Below are positions 52,340 to 60,684 of a stretch of 64,000 nucleotides of DNA, piece by piece. Each line of letters begins with the position of its first letter. Position 1 is the stretch's first letter. The translations under genes were made by a program, and so were the position numbers. A model generated the notes under the pieces. It saw only the letters and a list, made by a program, of their open reading frames with translations. It had not been told where the DNA came from and did no database searches. The stretch comes from an uncultured Lachnospiraceae bacterium (GTDB lineage Bacteria; Bacillota; Clostridia; Lachnospirales; Lachnospiraceae), in the NCBI GenBank assembly GCA_934418125.1, contig CAKRWT010000010.1, forward strand, positions 1 through 64,000. Reading direction: 5' to 3'.

Positions 52340-54205
52340 CTATTTCTTTTGTCTGTGTTCTGCTTTGACCTTATACATTTCCTGATCTGCCAGCCGCAAA
52401 TATTCATCCAGACAGCAGCCCGAAAACGGGTCAGTTATCACGATTCCCATACTTACATAAATTTCATTTTCTGCCAGTACCGCTTCCACCTGTTCCCGGA
52501 ACCGCATGATTTCTTCTTCCCTCTTGCAAGGGAAAAAAACTGCAAATTCATCCCCGCCAAACCGATACGTATAGCCTGACGGTGTGTTGTATCTGCGCAG
52601 TACATCCGCAATTTTCTTTAATATCTCATCTCCCTTTTCATGCCCATAGGTATCATTTATTTCCTTAAAATGATCTACATCCAGAAATGCCAGTCCACAC
52701 TTTTGATTGTTTTCACAATATTTCTGGTATTCCGGTTCAATCATCTCAGAATAAGCAATGCGGTTATAGAGTCCGGTTAACTGGTCCCTGTTATAAATAT
52801 CCCGCAATTTCTTATTAGCATTCTCTAACTGAATCTTTTTATACAAATTCTCTATGGTTTTGGTTATGGTGCTATGTATGTCATAAAAGTAAGGATTATC
52901 ATACAGGAATCTTCCATTTTTCATGACACTGTATCCTACCGCCCGTTCTCTGAAATGAATGGGTGTAAACATATAGACATTGCCAGCACCGGTTCTTTCC
53001 AAATATTCCATTAGTTCTTTTTCTGTCTCTATTGGCAGAAACTGCTTATTATCCGCCGCACAGGCTACCACCATCTGGTCTTCCGGATACCCCTCTATAG
53101 AAAAAGCATCGATGTTATCCCCTTCATACAGTTGTTGGTTTATTACCACGAAGTAACCATCACACTCCAAACTCATAAAATACTCTGCTATCTTATGAAA
53201 TATTTTATCATAGGTATTATATTTGATAATCTCACTTTCAAAAACAATAAGTTCTTCTTCGTTTCGTAATTTCCCGATTTCACCAATAATCTGATTTTTG
53301 GCATAATCTCTGTAATTTAACAATCCACTGTTAGGACAGCCACAGCTTTCCGTAAAGACACAGTTTGATGAAGTAAAATGATTTCTAGGCACTTTTTTCC
53401 CTTGCCAGATATCTGCCATCATGCCCATACATTCATACCCAATAACCTCACGAACCAGCCCTACCGTAGTAATCTGCGGATTAAAGTATATTGCCTTGTC
53501 CAGATTATCGAATCCGGTTACCCGGAAATCCTGTGGAACGGAATAGCCCAGTTGCTGTGCCTGATGAATCAGCCCTGCTGCAATATTGTCATTAGCACAG
53601 ACAAACACATCCGGCAGATTTACCATCCCCTGTCTTACCTCTTTATGAAATGCCTTAAAATAGCGTTCTCCAGTGGAAAAATCATAATCTCCATACCATA
53701 CCGGGTTTTCTTCTTTGGAAAAGCCATATCGTTCCAGACTCTCCCAGTAGGATTGTACCCGCAAAGAATTTTCATAATTTTCTTTGGGCCCTCCGGCAAA
53801 AATAAACCGTCTGCAGTGATGTACCTCTATCAGGTGGCTCATTACCTGCGCTATGGTTTTCTTATTGTCTATTCCAGCATAATAGAATCCTTCCACATCA
53901 CTGGCAATGCTGATAACCGGTACTTTAGACGCTTTCAGCATGTCCACTACCTTTTGGAATTGTACCTTATCTACGATATTGATACAATCCATAATAATAC
54001 CATCAAACTCCTCCAGTTTGGGCAGATTGTAAATGTTGTATTCTCCGGTATTGTGATATTCGTCCTTACTCCAGTTTCCATGACAGTTGTACTGATACAA
54101 TGCAATTTCTTCTTCCGATTCCCGGATAAATTTCATGATTCCGTCTACCCATGCATAAGTAATCAGTCTCTTCCAGCCATCAGATATTAGTGCAACTTTC
54201 TTCAT
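52340..54205 (-). CDS. LacI-type sugar-sensor domain fused to a diguanylate cyclase
   Basis: A 621-residue soluble protein. Residues about 1-290 resemble the ligand-binding half of LacI/periplasmic-binding regulators (KKVALISDGW, FVCANDNIAAGLIHQAQQLGYSVPQDFRVTGFD) without a DNA-binding helix-turn-helix or signal peptide. A middle segment (about 300-450) looks GAF-like, and the C-terminus is a GGDEF domain with intact GGDEF at 550-554 and DVDHFKEINDTYGHEKGD before it. No RxxD inhibitory site is visible. It overlaps the dehydrogenase gene by 26 bases, so the two are coupled. Confidence 0.85.
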   Translation of the reverse strand: MKKVALISDGWKRLITYAWVDGIMKFIRESEEEIALYQYNCHGNWSKDEYHNTGEYNIYNLPKLEEFDGIIMDCINIVDKVQFQKVVDMLKASKVPVISIASDVEGFYYAGIDNKKTIAQVMSHLIEVHHCRRFIFAGGPKENYENSLRVQSYWESLERYGFSKEENPVWYGDYDFSTGERYFKAFHKEVRQGMVNLPDVFVCANDNIAAGLIHQAQQLGYSVPQDFRVTGFDNLDKAIYFNPQITTVGLVREVIGYECMGMMADIWQGKKVPRNHFTSSNCVFTESCGCPNSGLLNYRDYAKNQIIGEIGKLRNEEELIVFESEIIKYNTYDKIFHKIAEYFMSLECDGYFVVINQQLYEGDNIDAFSIEGYPEDQMVVACAADNKQFLPIETEKELMEYLERTGAGNVYMFTPIHFRERAVGYSVMKNGRFLYDNPYFYDIHSTITKTIENLYKKIQLENANKKLRDIYNRDQLTGLYNRIAYSEMIEPEYQKYCENNQKCGLAFLDVDHFKEINDTYGHEKGDEILKKIADVLRRYNTPSGYTYRFGGDEFAVFFPCKREEEIMRFREQVEAVLAENEIYVSMGIVITDPFSGCCLDEYLRLADQEMYKVKAEHRQKK

Positions 54206-55235
54206 AAATCTCTCCCAGCAATTCCTCGGTCAATGTAACTTCGTTCAGTATGGTATAACGGTCTTTTCTAGTGTCTGCTGCTCTCATCCAGGCATCTATA
54301 AAAATCTCTTTGGTAATCCCCCAGTTCATGGGATTCATATCCATTCCGTATGCCAATAATATTTTCTTTAACTTCGTAATATCTCTTCCCTGCAACCGGC
54401 AGCTGACCAGACTTCCCAGTGCCACTGCCATACCATGGGAAATCTTAATCTCCTCATGATGCTCCTCTAAGGAATGACAGAATAAATGCTCTGAACCGCT
54501 GCTTGGTCTGGAATTCCCCGCTATCTCCATTGCCAGTCCTCCCAGCACCAGTGACTGGGTCAGAATCTTGATAAATTCCTTGCTCTTTAAGGATTTCTCT
54601 TCATTATAACACAAAGAAGTCAGTGCCATATCGGATATCAGATAAGCGAAATCATCTACCCGGCTTCCCCGGTGTGCAGCATCCAGCTTCCAGTCATATA
54701 ACGCCGTATATTTGCTGATGGTATCCCCGATTCCGGACTGTAACTGTGCCGTAGGGGCATTCATGATGATATTCACATCTACCACGATTCCAGTAGGGAT
54801 TTTGCACCGCAGAGTCTTCCTGGCATCTCCCACCGTTCCCAGTACCGCTACCGGGGAAGCAAGACTGTCATTGCTTAATGTGGTCGGTACACAGATATAA
54901 GGAATTTTTCCCACAAAGCCTGCATATTTTGCCACATCCAGAACTCGCCCGCCACCGACACCGATGATAACCTCATAGTCATCCATACAGATTTGCTTAG
55001 CAAGTTCCATTGCCTGGTCAAAGGAATTTTCTTCTATCAGATAGGTGTCGCTCTGTGGTAAATCGTGTTTCATTTCCTTGAGATACTTCTGCATAATCTG
55101 CTCTAACGCAGGTTCTGTTACAATAATGACTTTTTTCTTTTCTATCTCAGGAATACAGTCTGCAAGAATTTCATTTAAACGCTCACAGGCTTCCTCCTCT
55201 ATTACTAAACAATATGGCAGATGAAATTGATTCAT
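54180..55235 (-). CDS. sn-Glycerol-1-phosphate dehydrogenase-type (EgsA/AraM) enzyme
   Basis: A 351-residue iron/zinc alcohol dehydrogenase-fold protein: the NAD-binding GVGGGRVLDVAKY, PTTLSNDSLASPVAVLG and the metal-site segment GSEHLFCHSLEEHHEE match glycerol-1-phosphate dehydrogenases (AraM in B. subtilis) better than glycerol dehydrogenases. It would reduce dihydroxyacetone phosphate to glycerol-1-phosphate; the use of that product here is unknown. The ATG at 55235 follows GAGGGA by 8 bases; the frame extends 21 codons upstream through the promoter. Confidence 0.82.
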   Translation of the reverse strand: MNQFHLPYCLVIEEEACERLNEILADCIPEIEKKKVIIVTEPALEQIMQKYLKEMKHDLPQSDTYLIEENSFDQAMELAKQICMDDYEVIIGVGGGRVLDVAKYAGFVGKIPYICVPTTLSNDSLASPVAVLGTVGDARKTLRCKIPTGIVVDVNIIMNAPTAQLQSGIGDTISKYTALYDWKLDAAHRGSRVDDFAYLISDMALTSLCYNEEKSLKSKEFIKILTQSLVLGGLAMEIAGNSRPSSGSEHLFCHSLEEHHEEIKISHGMAVALGSLVSCRLQGRDITKLKKILLAYGMDMNPMNWGITKEIFIDAWMRAADTRKDRYTILNEVTLTEELLGEIYEESCTNI

Positions 55236-55268
55236 GTTCTTTATCCCTCGCGTGGTCTTAATAGTCAT

Positions 55269-55298
55269 AGTATAGCACAAAAGGACCCCCACATGCAA
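55269..55298 (-). promoter_or_regulatory. Promoter of the glycerol-1-phosphate dehydrogenase operon
   Basis: Minus strand TTGCAT (55293-55298), 18-base spacer, TATACT (55269-55274). The -35 lies in the loop of the upstream GH13 terminator. Confidence 0.6.
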
Positions 55299-55321
55299 AA
55301 TATGAGTGTCCTTTTATGCTT
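55276..55321 (-). terminator. Terminator after the GH13 gene
   Basis: Minus strand AGCATAAAAGGAC pairs with GTCCTTTTGTGCT (one mismatch) across a loop of about 19 bases; the T-run is inside the right arm. Confidence 0.6.
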
Positions 55322-55329
55322 TTTGTCTT

Positions 55330-57090
55330 TTATTTTGTAATTTTCCGGATTAAGATACCATTTCGCAACAGGGTGTTGTCAATATAATGCCTGGAAAAAA
55401 GCAAGTCGCCTTCTCTTTCAATCTCAATATCCTCTTCTTCACAGTTGATAATAACTTCTACATAATTGTCAAGCCATCCGATTTTATTAAATTCAATAAC
55501 CCGCGGACGATTAATCTTATTGGGGAAATGAAAATTTCGGTTTCGCAAAAGTGGTTCTGACTTACGAAGCTGCAGAAGGCTTTTGATAATTCCGATTCGT
55601 TCCTCGTATACACCTCTTTCAATCTCTTCCCATGGCATGCACCGGCGGCAATCCGGGTCATGTTCTCCTTCCATGGCAATCTCAGTACCATAATAGATAC
55701 AAGGAGAGCCCGGCATGGTAAACAATACCGCAAGCTGCTGAAAATACTCATCCAGATTCTTCACATCGGTGCGAAGTCTCTTTGTATCATGGGAATCTAA
55801 CAGGTTGAACAATACATCATTCGTCTGCTGCATATACATAGTATAGCATCGGTTAATGGTGTACTCAAAATCTTCATTCGTCAGACTTTTATCAATCCAG
55901 AAATCCTTAATACTCTGTCCCAAAGGATAATTCATTACCGCGTCAAATTCATCTCCTCTAAGCCAGGGCATGGCATCATGCCAGATTTCTCCCAAAATAT
56001 ATAAGTCTGGGTTAATGGCTTTCAGATGACTTCGTAATTCCTGACAGAAAGTATGGGAAATCTCATTGGCAACGTCCAGACGGATTCCATCCACATGATA
56101 AGTCTTTACCCAGTTCTCGCACACTCCAATCAGATAATCCCGTACTTCTTTATTATTGGTATTTAACTTTGGCATGTCATCAAAGAAGGCAAAGGTATAA
56201 TACTGCTTTGCATAGGCACAGCCGCCTTCCTCTTTAAACGGCCATTCCCTTACCATAAACCAATCCCAGTAAGGAGACTGCGGTCCTTTTTCTTTTACAT
56301 CTATCCAGGGAGCAAATAGCTTACCACTGTGATTAAATACGCCATCCAGCATAACCCGGATACCCCTGGCATGGGCTTCTTCCACCAATCGAATCATCGT
56401 TTCCTCCGAACCGAAATGGGGGTCTATCCGGGTATAATCCTTGGTATCATACTTATGCGTAGTCGGTGCTTCATTAACCGGAGTCAGATAAATACCGGAT
56501 ACTCCCAGCTCCCGGATATAATCTAACTTGTTGATAATCCCCTGCAAATCCCCACCAAAGAATTCCTGGTTCGTCACACTGCCACGATTCCGCCATGGCA
56601 GCACTCCCTCCGGGTCAATGGAATGGTCCCCATTGCAGAAACGATCCGGGAAAATCTGATACCAGATGGTATTGTTGACCCACTCCGGTACCACAGCAAT
56701 GTCTGCCGGATTCATCCATGGGAAAACGAAGCACTGTCTGCTTCTGCCCTCCAGATGCATCTGGCTTTCGGACACAAAACCATCCTCAAAGAAAAACCAT
56801 TTTTCATCTTCTGTCTGTAATTCAAAATAATATTTCAATCTCTTGTATTCCGGTTTCACAGTAGTCGTCCACCAAAGCTGGTTTTTCAGTCTCTTCTTAA
56901 AGGGAATGTTCATACTGTCTCCGCTCCAGTTCTCGCCGCCTCCCAAAATACCGGCTTTAAAGGGGTCTCCCTGAATCAGATTCACGTATTTTACATCATA
57001 CCCTGTTCTGATGTTGATAACTAACTGCTCCTCATCTAAAGGATAACAGTAATTGTCACTCGCTCTGTGATATACTGCATTAAAGTCCAT
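55330..57090 (-). CDS. GH13 alpha-glucan hydrolase (neopullulanase/cyclomaltodextrinase-like)
   Basis: A 586-residue intracellular enzyme without a signal peptide. An N-terminal CBM34-like beta-domain (about 1-125) precedes the GH13 barrel with DGVFNHSG, GIRLDVANE (nucleophile Asp), ILGEIWHD (acid Glu) and LLDSHDTKR (third Asp). The domain order fits cyclomaltodextrinase, maltogenic amylase or neopullulanase; exact specificity cannot be read. It would degrade imported maltodextrins. A palindromic operator lies upstream, and the gene stands alone without transporter genes. Confidence 0.92.
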   Translation of the reverse strand: MDFNAVYHRASDNYCYPLDEEQLVINIRTGYDVKYVNLIQGDPFKAGILGGGENWSGDSMNIPFKKRLKNQLWWTTTVKPEYKRLKYYFELQTEDEKWFFFEDGFVSESQMHLEGRSRQCFVFPWMNPADIAVVPEWVNNTIWYQIFPDRFCNGDHSIDPEGVLPWRNRGSVTNQEFFGGDLQGIINKLDYIRELGVSGIYLTPVNEAPTTHKYDTKDYTRIDPHFGSEETMIRLVEEAHARGIRVMLDGVFNHSGKLFAPWIDVKEKGPQSPYWDWFMVREWPFKEEGGCAYAKQYYTFAFFDDMPKLNTNNKEVRDYLIGVCENWVKTYHVDGIRLDVANEISHTFCQELRSHLKAINPDLYILGEIWHDAMPWLRGDEFDAVMNYPLGQSIKDFWIDKSLTNEDFEYTINRCYTMYMQQTNDVLFNLLDSHDTKRLRTDVKNLDEYFQQLAVLFTMPGSPCIYYGTEIAMEGEHDPDCRRCMPWEEIERGVYEERIGIIKSLLQLRKSEPLLRNRNFHFPNKINRPRVIEFNKIGWLDNYVEVIINCEEEDIEIEREGDLLFSRHYIDNTLLRNGILIRKITK

Positions 57091-57132
57091 AAATACCTCC
57101 TGTTTACCCTGCCCATAATCTTCTATTTTGTT

Positions 57133-57146
57133 GGAAAACGTTTTCC
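57133..57146. promoter_or_regulatory. Palindromic operator upstream of the GH13 gene
   Basis: GGAAAACGTTTTCC is a perfect 14-base palindrome, 43 bases before the amylase start and just downstream of a TATATC -10-like box. It matches LacI-family operators and, except at the terminal bases, the CcpA cre consensus. Repression relieved by sugar, or carbon catabolite control, is the likely function. The rest of the 180-base gap 57091-57270 shows nothing clear. Confidence 0.75.
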
Positions 57147-57270
57147 GCTTATGTGATATACTACTACAAAGTAATCAAAAAAGCAAGTAGTACCGCTAAT
57201 TTCTCCTGCTTCTTCTCTGTACTGCCTGCTTTTTTCCTTTGTTTACTTTCCTGTATTTCCTGTTTTTCTT

Positions 57271-57453
57271 TTATTTATTATTGTGCCTGTTGCATTTACT
57301 GCAACTATTGCAGCATCCACAGCAGAAACCTTTCCCCTTTTTCCATCTTCGGAAACCAGCTGCCAGTACAAGGGCTGCCCACAGGACTACCAACCCGATA
57401 ATACAGATATCTGCCATCTTTAAGAAACCCAAATTCATCTGAAACAGACTCAT
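57271..57453 (-). CDS. FeoB-associated Cys-rich membrane peptide
   Basis: A 60-residue protein with one membrane helix (about 13-34) followed by a basic stretch and a cysteine cluster (CCGCCNSCSKC, about 45-55) in the cytosol. Its ATG overlaps the feoB stop (ATGA), with GAGGG seven bases upstream, so it is the third gene of feoA-feoB. Such small proteins often follow feoB in Firmicutes and may handle Fe2+ at the cytosolic mouth; the function is not established. Confidence 0.82.
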   Translation of the reverse strand: MSLFQMNLGFLKMADICIIGLVVLWAALVLAAGFRRWKKGKGFCCGCCNSCSKCNRHNNK

Positions 57454-59456
57454 AGGAAAGCCCTCACAATCTGATAGAACAGGCATGCCACAAGCCATGC
57501 AACACCGCATTGCATACAGACAATACCAATGGTTTTCCACAGGGAATTCATCTCCCGTTTAATCGTTGCCACTGCTGCAATACATGGCGTATACAGCAGC
57601 GTAAACACTAAAAAACTGGCTGCAGTAAGTGGTGTAAAAATACTTCCCAAAGTACTGCTTAAATTTGTCATAGAAGTACCTGTCAATACACTCAAGGTGC
57701 TTACAACCGCCTCCTTGGCACTAAATCCACTAATCAAAGCGGTTGCCACTCTCCAGTCATTAAAGCCCAATGGCGTAAATATCGGTGCTATCAGCTTTCC
57801 AATTAAGGCAAGCAGACTGTCTGCTGAATCATTTACTACATTAAGTCTGGTATCAAAGGTCTGTAAAAACCAGATAATCAGGGTTGCCATAAAAATAACA
57901 GTAAAAGCTTTCTGTATGAAATCCTTTGCCTTATCCCACATCAGAAACACTACGCTCTTTGCCGATGGAAAACGATAGTTTGGTAATTCCATTACAAAAG
58001 GCATTGGTTTCCCATGGAATAAAGTATTTTTTAATATTACCGCTACCAAAAGCCCCGTTAAAATTCCAGTCAGATAAAGCGCCAACATAACAAGTGCCTG
58101 ATATTTTGTAAAAAAAGCCGCCGTAAATAACGCATAAATCGGTATCTTGGCAGAACAGCTGATAAAAGGAATCAGCATAATCGTCATCTTCTTATCCCGT
58201 TCCGAGGATAACGTTCTCGTAGACATAACAGCCGGCACACTACATCCAAATCCAATGAGCATAGACACAAAGCTTTTGCCAGATAATCCTATTTTTCGAA
58301 GCGGTTTGTCCATTACAAAGGCAATTCGTGCCATATACCCGGAATCTTCCAAAATAGACAGGAAAAAGAACAAAACTACTATAATGGGCAGAAAACTTAA
58401 CACGCTTCCAACACCAGCAAAAATACCATCTATCACAAGACTCTTTACCACAGGATTAATGCCATAAACAGTCAATGCCTGTGCCACCCTTACCGAAAGG
58501 ATATCTATAGCCCGACTCAACAAATCACTTAGAAACGTACCTATAACACCAAACGTCAGCCAGAAAACCAGCAACATAATAAGAAGAAAGGATGGAATTG
58601 CCAGATACCGATTCGTCAAAATACTGTCAATCCGCACACTTCTTCTATGTTCTTTACTTTCCTTACAACGGATTACCGCCTGCTCACATACTTTTTCAAT
58701 AAAAGTATAACGCATATCGGCCAATGCTGCATTTCGATCCATTTCACTATCCCGTTCCATTTCCACAATACTGTGTTCCATTAACTCCAGTTCGTTTTCT
58801 GAAAGAGACAGCCGCTCTATAATATCTTTATCCCCTTCCACAATCTTCGTTGCGGCAAAACGTGGCGACATCCCAATACGTTCCGCATGGTCTTCTACCT
58901 GATGGCTGACTGCATGAATACATCTATGTACCGGTCCTTTTTCACAGAAATCTGTAACCTTCGGGTACTGTCTTAGCCTGGTTACTTCTTTTATGGCATG
59001 AATCAGGTCTTCGATTCCTTCATTCTTTACGGCACTGATGGCAATAACCGGAATTCCCAATGCTTCTTCCATCTTCTCAATATCAATGGTTCCACCATTG
59101 TTCCTTACTTCATCCATCATATTCAATGCCAGAACCATAGGAATATGCATTTCCAGAAGCTGTAAGGTCAAATAAAGATTTCGTTCAATATTGGTCGCAT
59201 CTGCTATGTTAATAATTCCATCCGGTTTTTCCTGTAAAATAAACTTTCTGGTAACAATTTCCTCATTGGTATAAGGACGGATGGAATAAATGCCCGGCAA
59301 ATCCACCACTGCATCACCTTTTTCTCCCCGGATTTCTCCCGTCTTAGAATCAACCGTTACCCCCGGGAAGTTTCCTACATGCTGGTTAGAGCCTGTCAAC
59401 TGATTAAATAATGTGGTTTTACCACAGTTTTGGTTTCCTACTAATGCATATATCAT
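57450..59456 (-). CDS. feoB: Ferrous iron transporter FeoB
   Basis: Membrane Fe2+ uptake protein. The 668-residue protein has an N-terminal G domain (GNQNCGKTTLFNQLTG at 7-22, VDLPGIYSI, LNMMDEV, ISAVKNEG), a GDI-like helical spacer and a permease part from about 280 with two gate repeats (GFGCSVPAVMSTR and GFSAKEAVVSTL). The ATG overlaps the feoA stop by four bases. Controlled by the promoter and Fur-like box ahead of feoA. Confidence 0.97.
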   Translation of the reverse strand: MIYALVGNQNCGKTTLFNQLTGSNQHVGNFPGVTVDSKTGEIRGEKGDAVVDLPGIYSIRPYTNEEIVTRKFILQEKPDGIINIADATNIERNLYLTLQLLEMHIPMVLALNMMDEVRNNGGTIDIEKMEEALGIPVIAISAVKNEGIEDLIHAIKEVTRLRQYPKVTDFCEKGPVHRCIHAVSHQVEDHAERIGMSPRFAATKIVEGDKDIIERLSLSENELELMEHSIVEMERDSEMDRNAALADMRYTFIEKVCEQAVIRCKESKEHRRSVRIDSILTNRYLAIPSFLLIMLLVFWLTFGVIGTFLSDLLSRAIDILSVRVAQALTVYGINPVVKSLVIDGIFAGVGSVLSFLPIIVVLFFFLSILEDSGYMARIAFVMDKPLRKIGLSGKSFVSMLIGFGCSVPAVMSTRTLSSERDKKMTIMLIPFISCSAKIPIYALFTAAFFTKYQALVMLALYLTGILTGLLVAVILKNTLFHGKPMPFVMELPNYRFPSAKSVVFLMWDKAKDFIQKAFTVIFMATLIIWFLQTFDTRLNVVNDSADSLLALIGKLIAPIFTPLGFNDWRVATALISGFSAKEAVVSTLSVLTGTSMTNLSSTLGSIFTPLTAASFLVFTLLYTPCIAAVATIKREMNSLWKTIGIVCMQCGVAWLVACLFYQIVRAFL

Positions 59457-59677
59457 AATGGTGTTACCTCTATCTTTCCAGCATCTTCCTTCCGGATCGT
59501 CAGCTCATAGCTTCGCAGATGAATCTCTATGGGATCCCCCATAGGTGCCACTTTTTGTACCTTAACCACTGTTTTCGGAATCAATCCCATGTCCAAAAGC
59601 CGGCAGCGAAGTTCTCCTTCTCCGCCTACCTTTATAATCTTTACTTCTTTTCCTACTGCAACCTGCTCTAGTGTCAT
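59453..59677 (-). CDS. feoA: Ferrous iron transport accessory protein FeoA
   Basis: A 74-residue SH3-like protein (LRCRLLDMGLIPKTVVKVQKVAPMGDPIEI) that binds or modulates FeoB in the cytosol. AGAGG precedes the ATG. First gene of feoA-feoB-Cys-rich peptide, directly downstream of a Fur-like palindrome. Confidence 0.96.
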   Translation of the reverse strand: MTLEQVAVGKEVKIIKVGGEGELRCRLLDMGLIPKTVVKVQKVAPMGDPIEIHLRSYELTIRKEDAGKIEVTPL

Positions 59678-59690
59678 AATCCGCCTCTTT

Positions 59691-59709
59691 AATGATAATT
59701 TTTATCATT
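59691..59709. promoter_or_regulatory. Fur-like box upstream of feoA
   Basis: AATGATAATTTTTATCATT: a perfect 8-base inverted repeat with a 3-base spacer, close to the Fur consensus. It lies between the -10 box and the ribosome site, where iron-loaded Fur would block transcription of feoAB. Confidence 0.88.
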
Positions 59710-59713
59710 TGTT

Positions 59714-59742
59714 AGTCTACTCTAACTATCACAGATTGTCAA
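59714..59742 (-). promoter_or_regulatory. Promoter of feoAB
   Basis: Minus strand TTGACA (59737-59742), 17-base spacer, TAGACT (59714-59719), immediately upstream of the Fur-like box. Confidence 0.8.
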
Positions 59743-59786
59743 TACTGACATTTTTCGATTACTTTCTCATCACATACAAGAAATTT

Positions 59787-59818
59787 GAGCGTGCATTTTC
59801 CTCGTCAACATAGCAAAA
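59787..59818 (-). repeat. Partial copy C of the intergenic repeat
   Basis: On the minus strand the sequence after the ecfT terminator matches the first 30 or so bases of copy B (TTTTTG, TATGTYGAYGAGG, AAATGCA, GC) and then diverges. A second looser TATGT-GATGAG-AAA unit follows at about 59755-59780. Confidence 0.5.
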
Positions 59819-59849
59819 AGGTTCGCCAGACGAACCTTAGGCGAACCTT
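59818..59849. terminator. Terminator after ecfT
   Basis: AAGGTTCGCC pairs with GGCGAACCTT around a 12-base loop containing a further copy of the arm. A-run on one side and T-run on the other; it abuts the ecfT stop. Confidence 0.85.
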
Positions 59850-60683
59850 TTAAATAAATGGATTATAATAACGGCTTCCGTCCCAGAATGTAATGACCAG
59901 ATCCAGTACCAGAATCAGTACTGCGGCTCCTACCACGAGCCAGTCACTTTTTCGCATTTTACGCTGTACATACCAGGTACGCTTCTTCTCTTTTCCAAAG
60001 CCTCGCAGTTCCATGGCATTGCTGACTGTCTCAATCCGGTTCAGACTGGATAAGACCAACGGCAACAGAATTGCCACGGAATTCTTCATTCGGGTAAGCA
60101 CCTTATCCTTCCCGGATAAGTCAATGCCCCTTGCCTGCTGTGCCTGGCTGATATTGTGATACTCCCTCTGCACATCCGGTATATAACGCAGTGCCAGGCT
60201 GACCGAATAGCCTACCCGGTAACTTACGCCGATACTGGCAAGGGATGCCGCAAATTCACTGGGGTCTGTGCAGGCGATAAAAAGTAAGGCAACCGGCACC
60301 ACACACACTACCTTCATGGTCATGTTCAGATGATAGAACAACTGCTGTAACGTAATCGTATAGGGGCCTGCAATGGTAAACAGCACCGTCCGGCTCTCAT
60401 ATAATCCCACCCCATATTCCGGGGAAAACAGATATACGAACAGATTATTCATCAGTAAAAATATCGCTGCCAGTCCTAATACGAAGCTGATGTCTTTTAT
60501 TCTGATTTTGCTGACCTTGAAAATAACCACACTGGCAAGCAGCATAGCGACAAGCACTCTGGTATCGTAAGTAACCATTGCTGCCACACTCCATGCCAGA
60601 AAGAAAATCAACTTGGTTGTCCCCGTCAGTTCATGCACAGGACTTTTCCGTTTGATATAGCTTAAAATTGCTACCTTTGCCAT
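59850..60683 (-). CDS. ecfT: ECF transporter T component (EcfT)
   Basis: Membrane scaffold joining the S component to the ATPases of a vitamin/cofactor importer. The 277-residue protein has about five helices and the coupling motifs seen as ALRYIPDVQREYHNISQAQQARG and the later RIETVSNAMELRGFG, the two Ala-Arg-Gly type signatures. The ATG at 60683 follows AGGAGGT by 7 bases, one base after the ATPase stop. Confidence 0.92.
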   Translation of the reverse strand: MAKVAILSYIKRKSPVHELTGTTKLIFFLAWSVAAMVTYDTRVLVAMLLASVVIFKVSKIRIKDISFVLGLAAIFLLMNNLFVYLFSPEYGVGLYESRTVLFTIAGPYTITLQQLFYHLNMTMKVVCVVPVALLFIACTDPSEFAASLASIGVSYRVGYSVSLALRYIPDVQREYHNISQAQQARGIDLSGKDKVLTRMKNSVAILLPLVLSSLNRIETVSNAMELRGFGKEKKRTWYVQRKMRKSDWLVVGAAVLILVLDLVITFWDGSRYYNPFI

Positions 60684-60684
60684 A

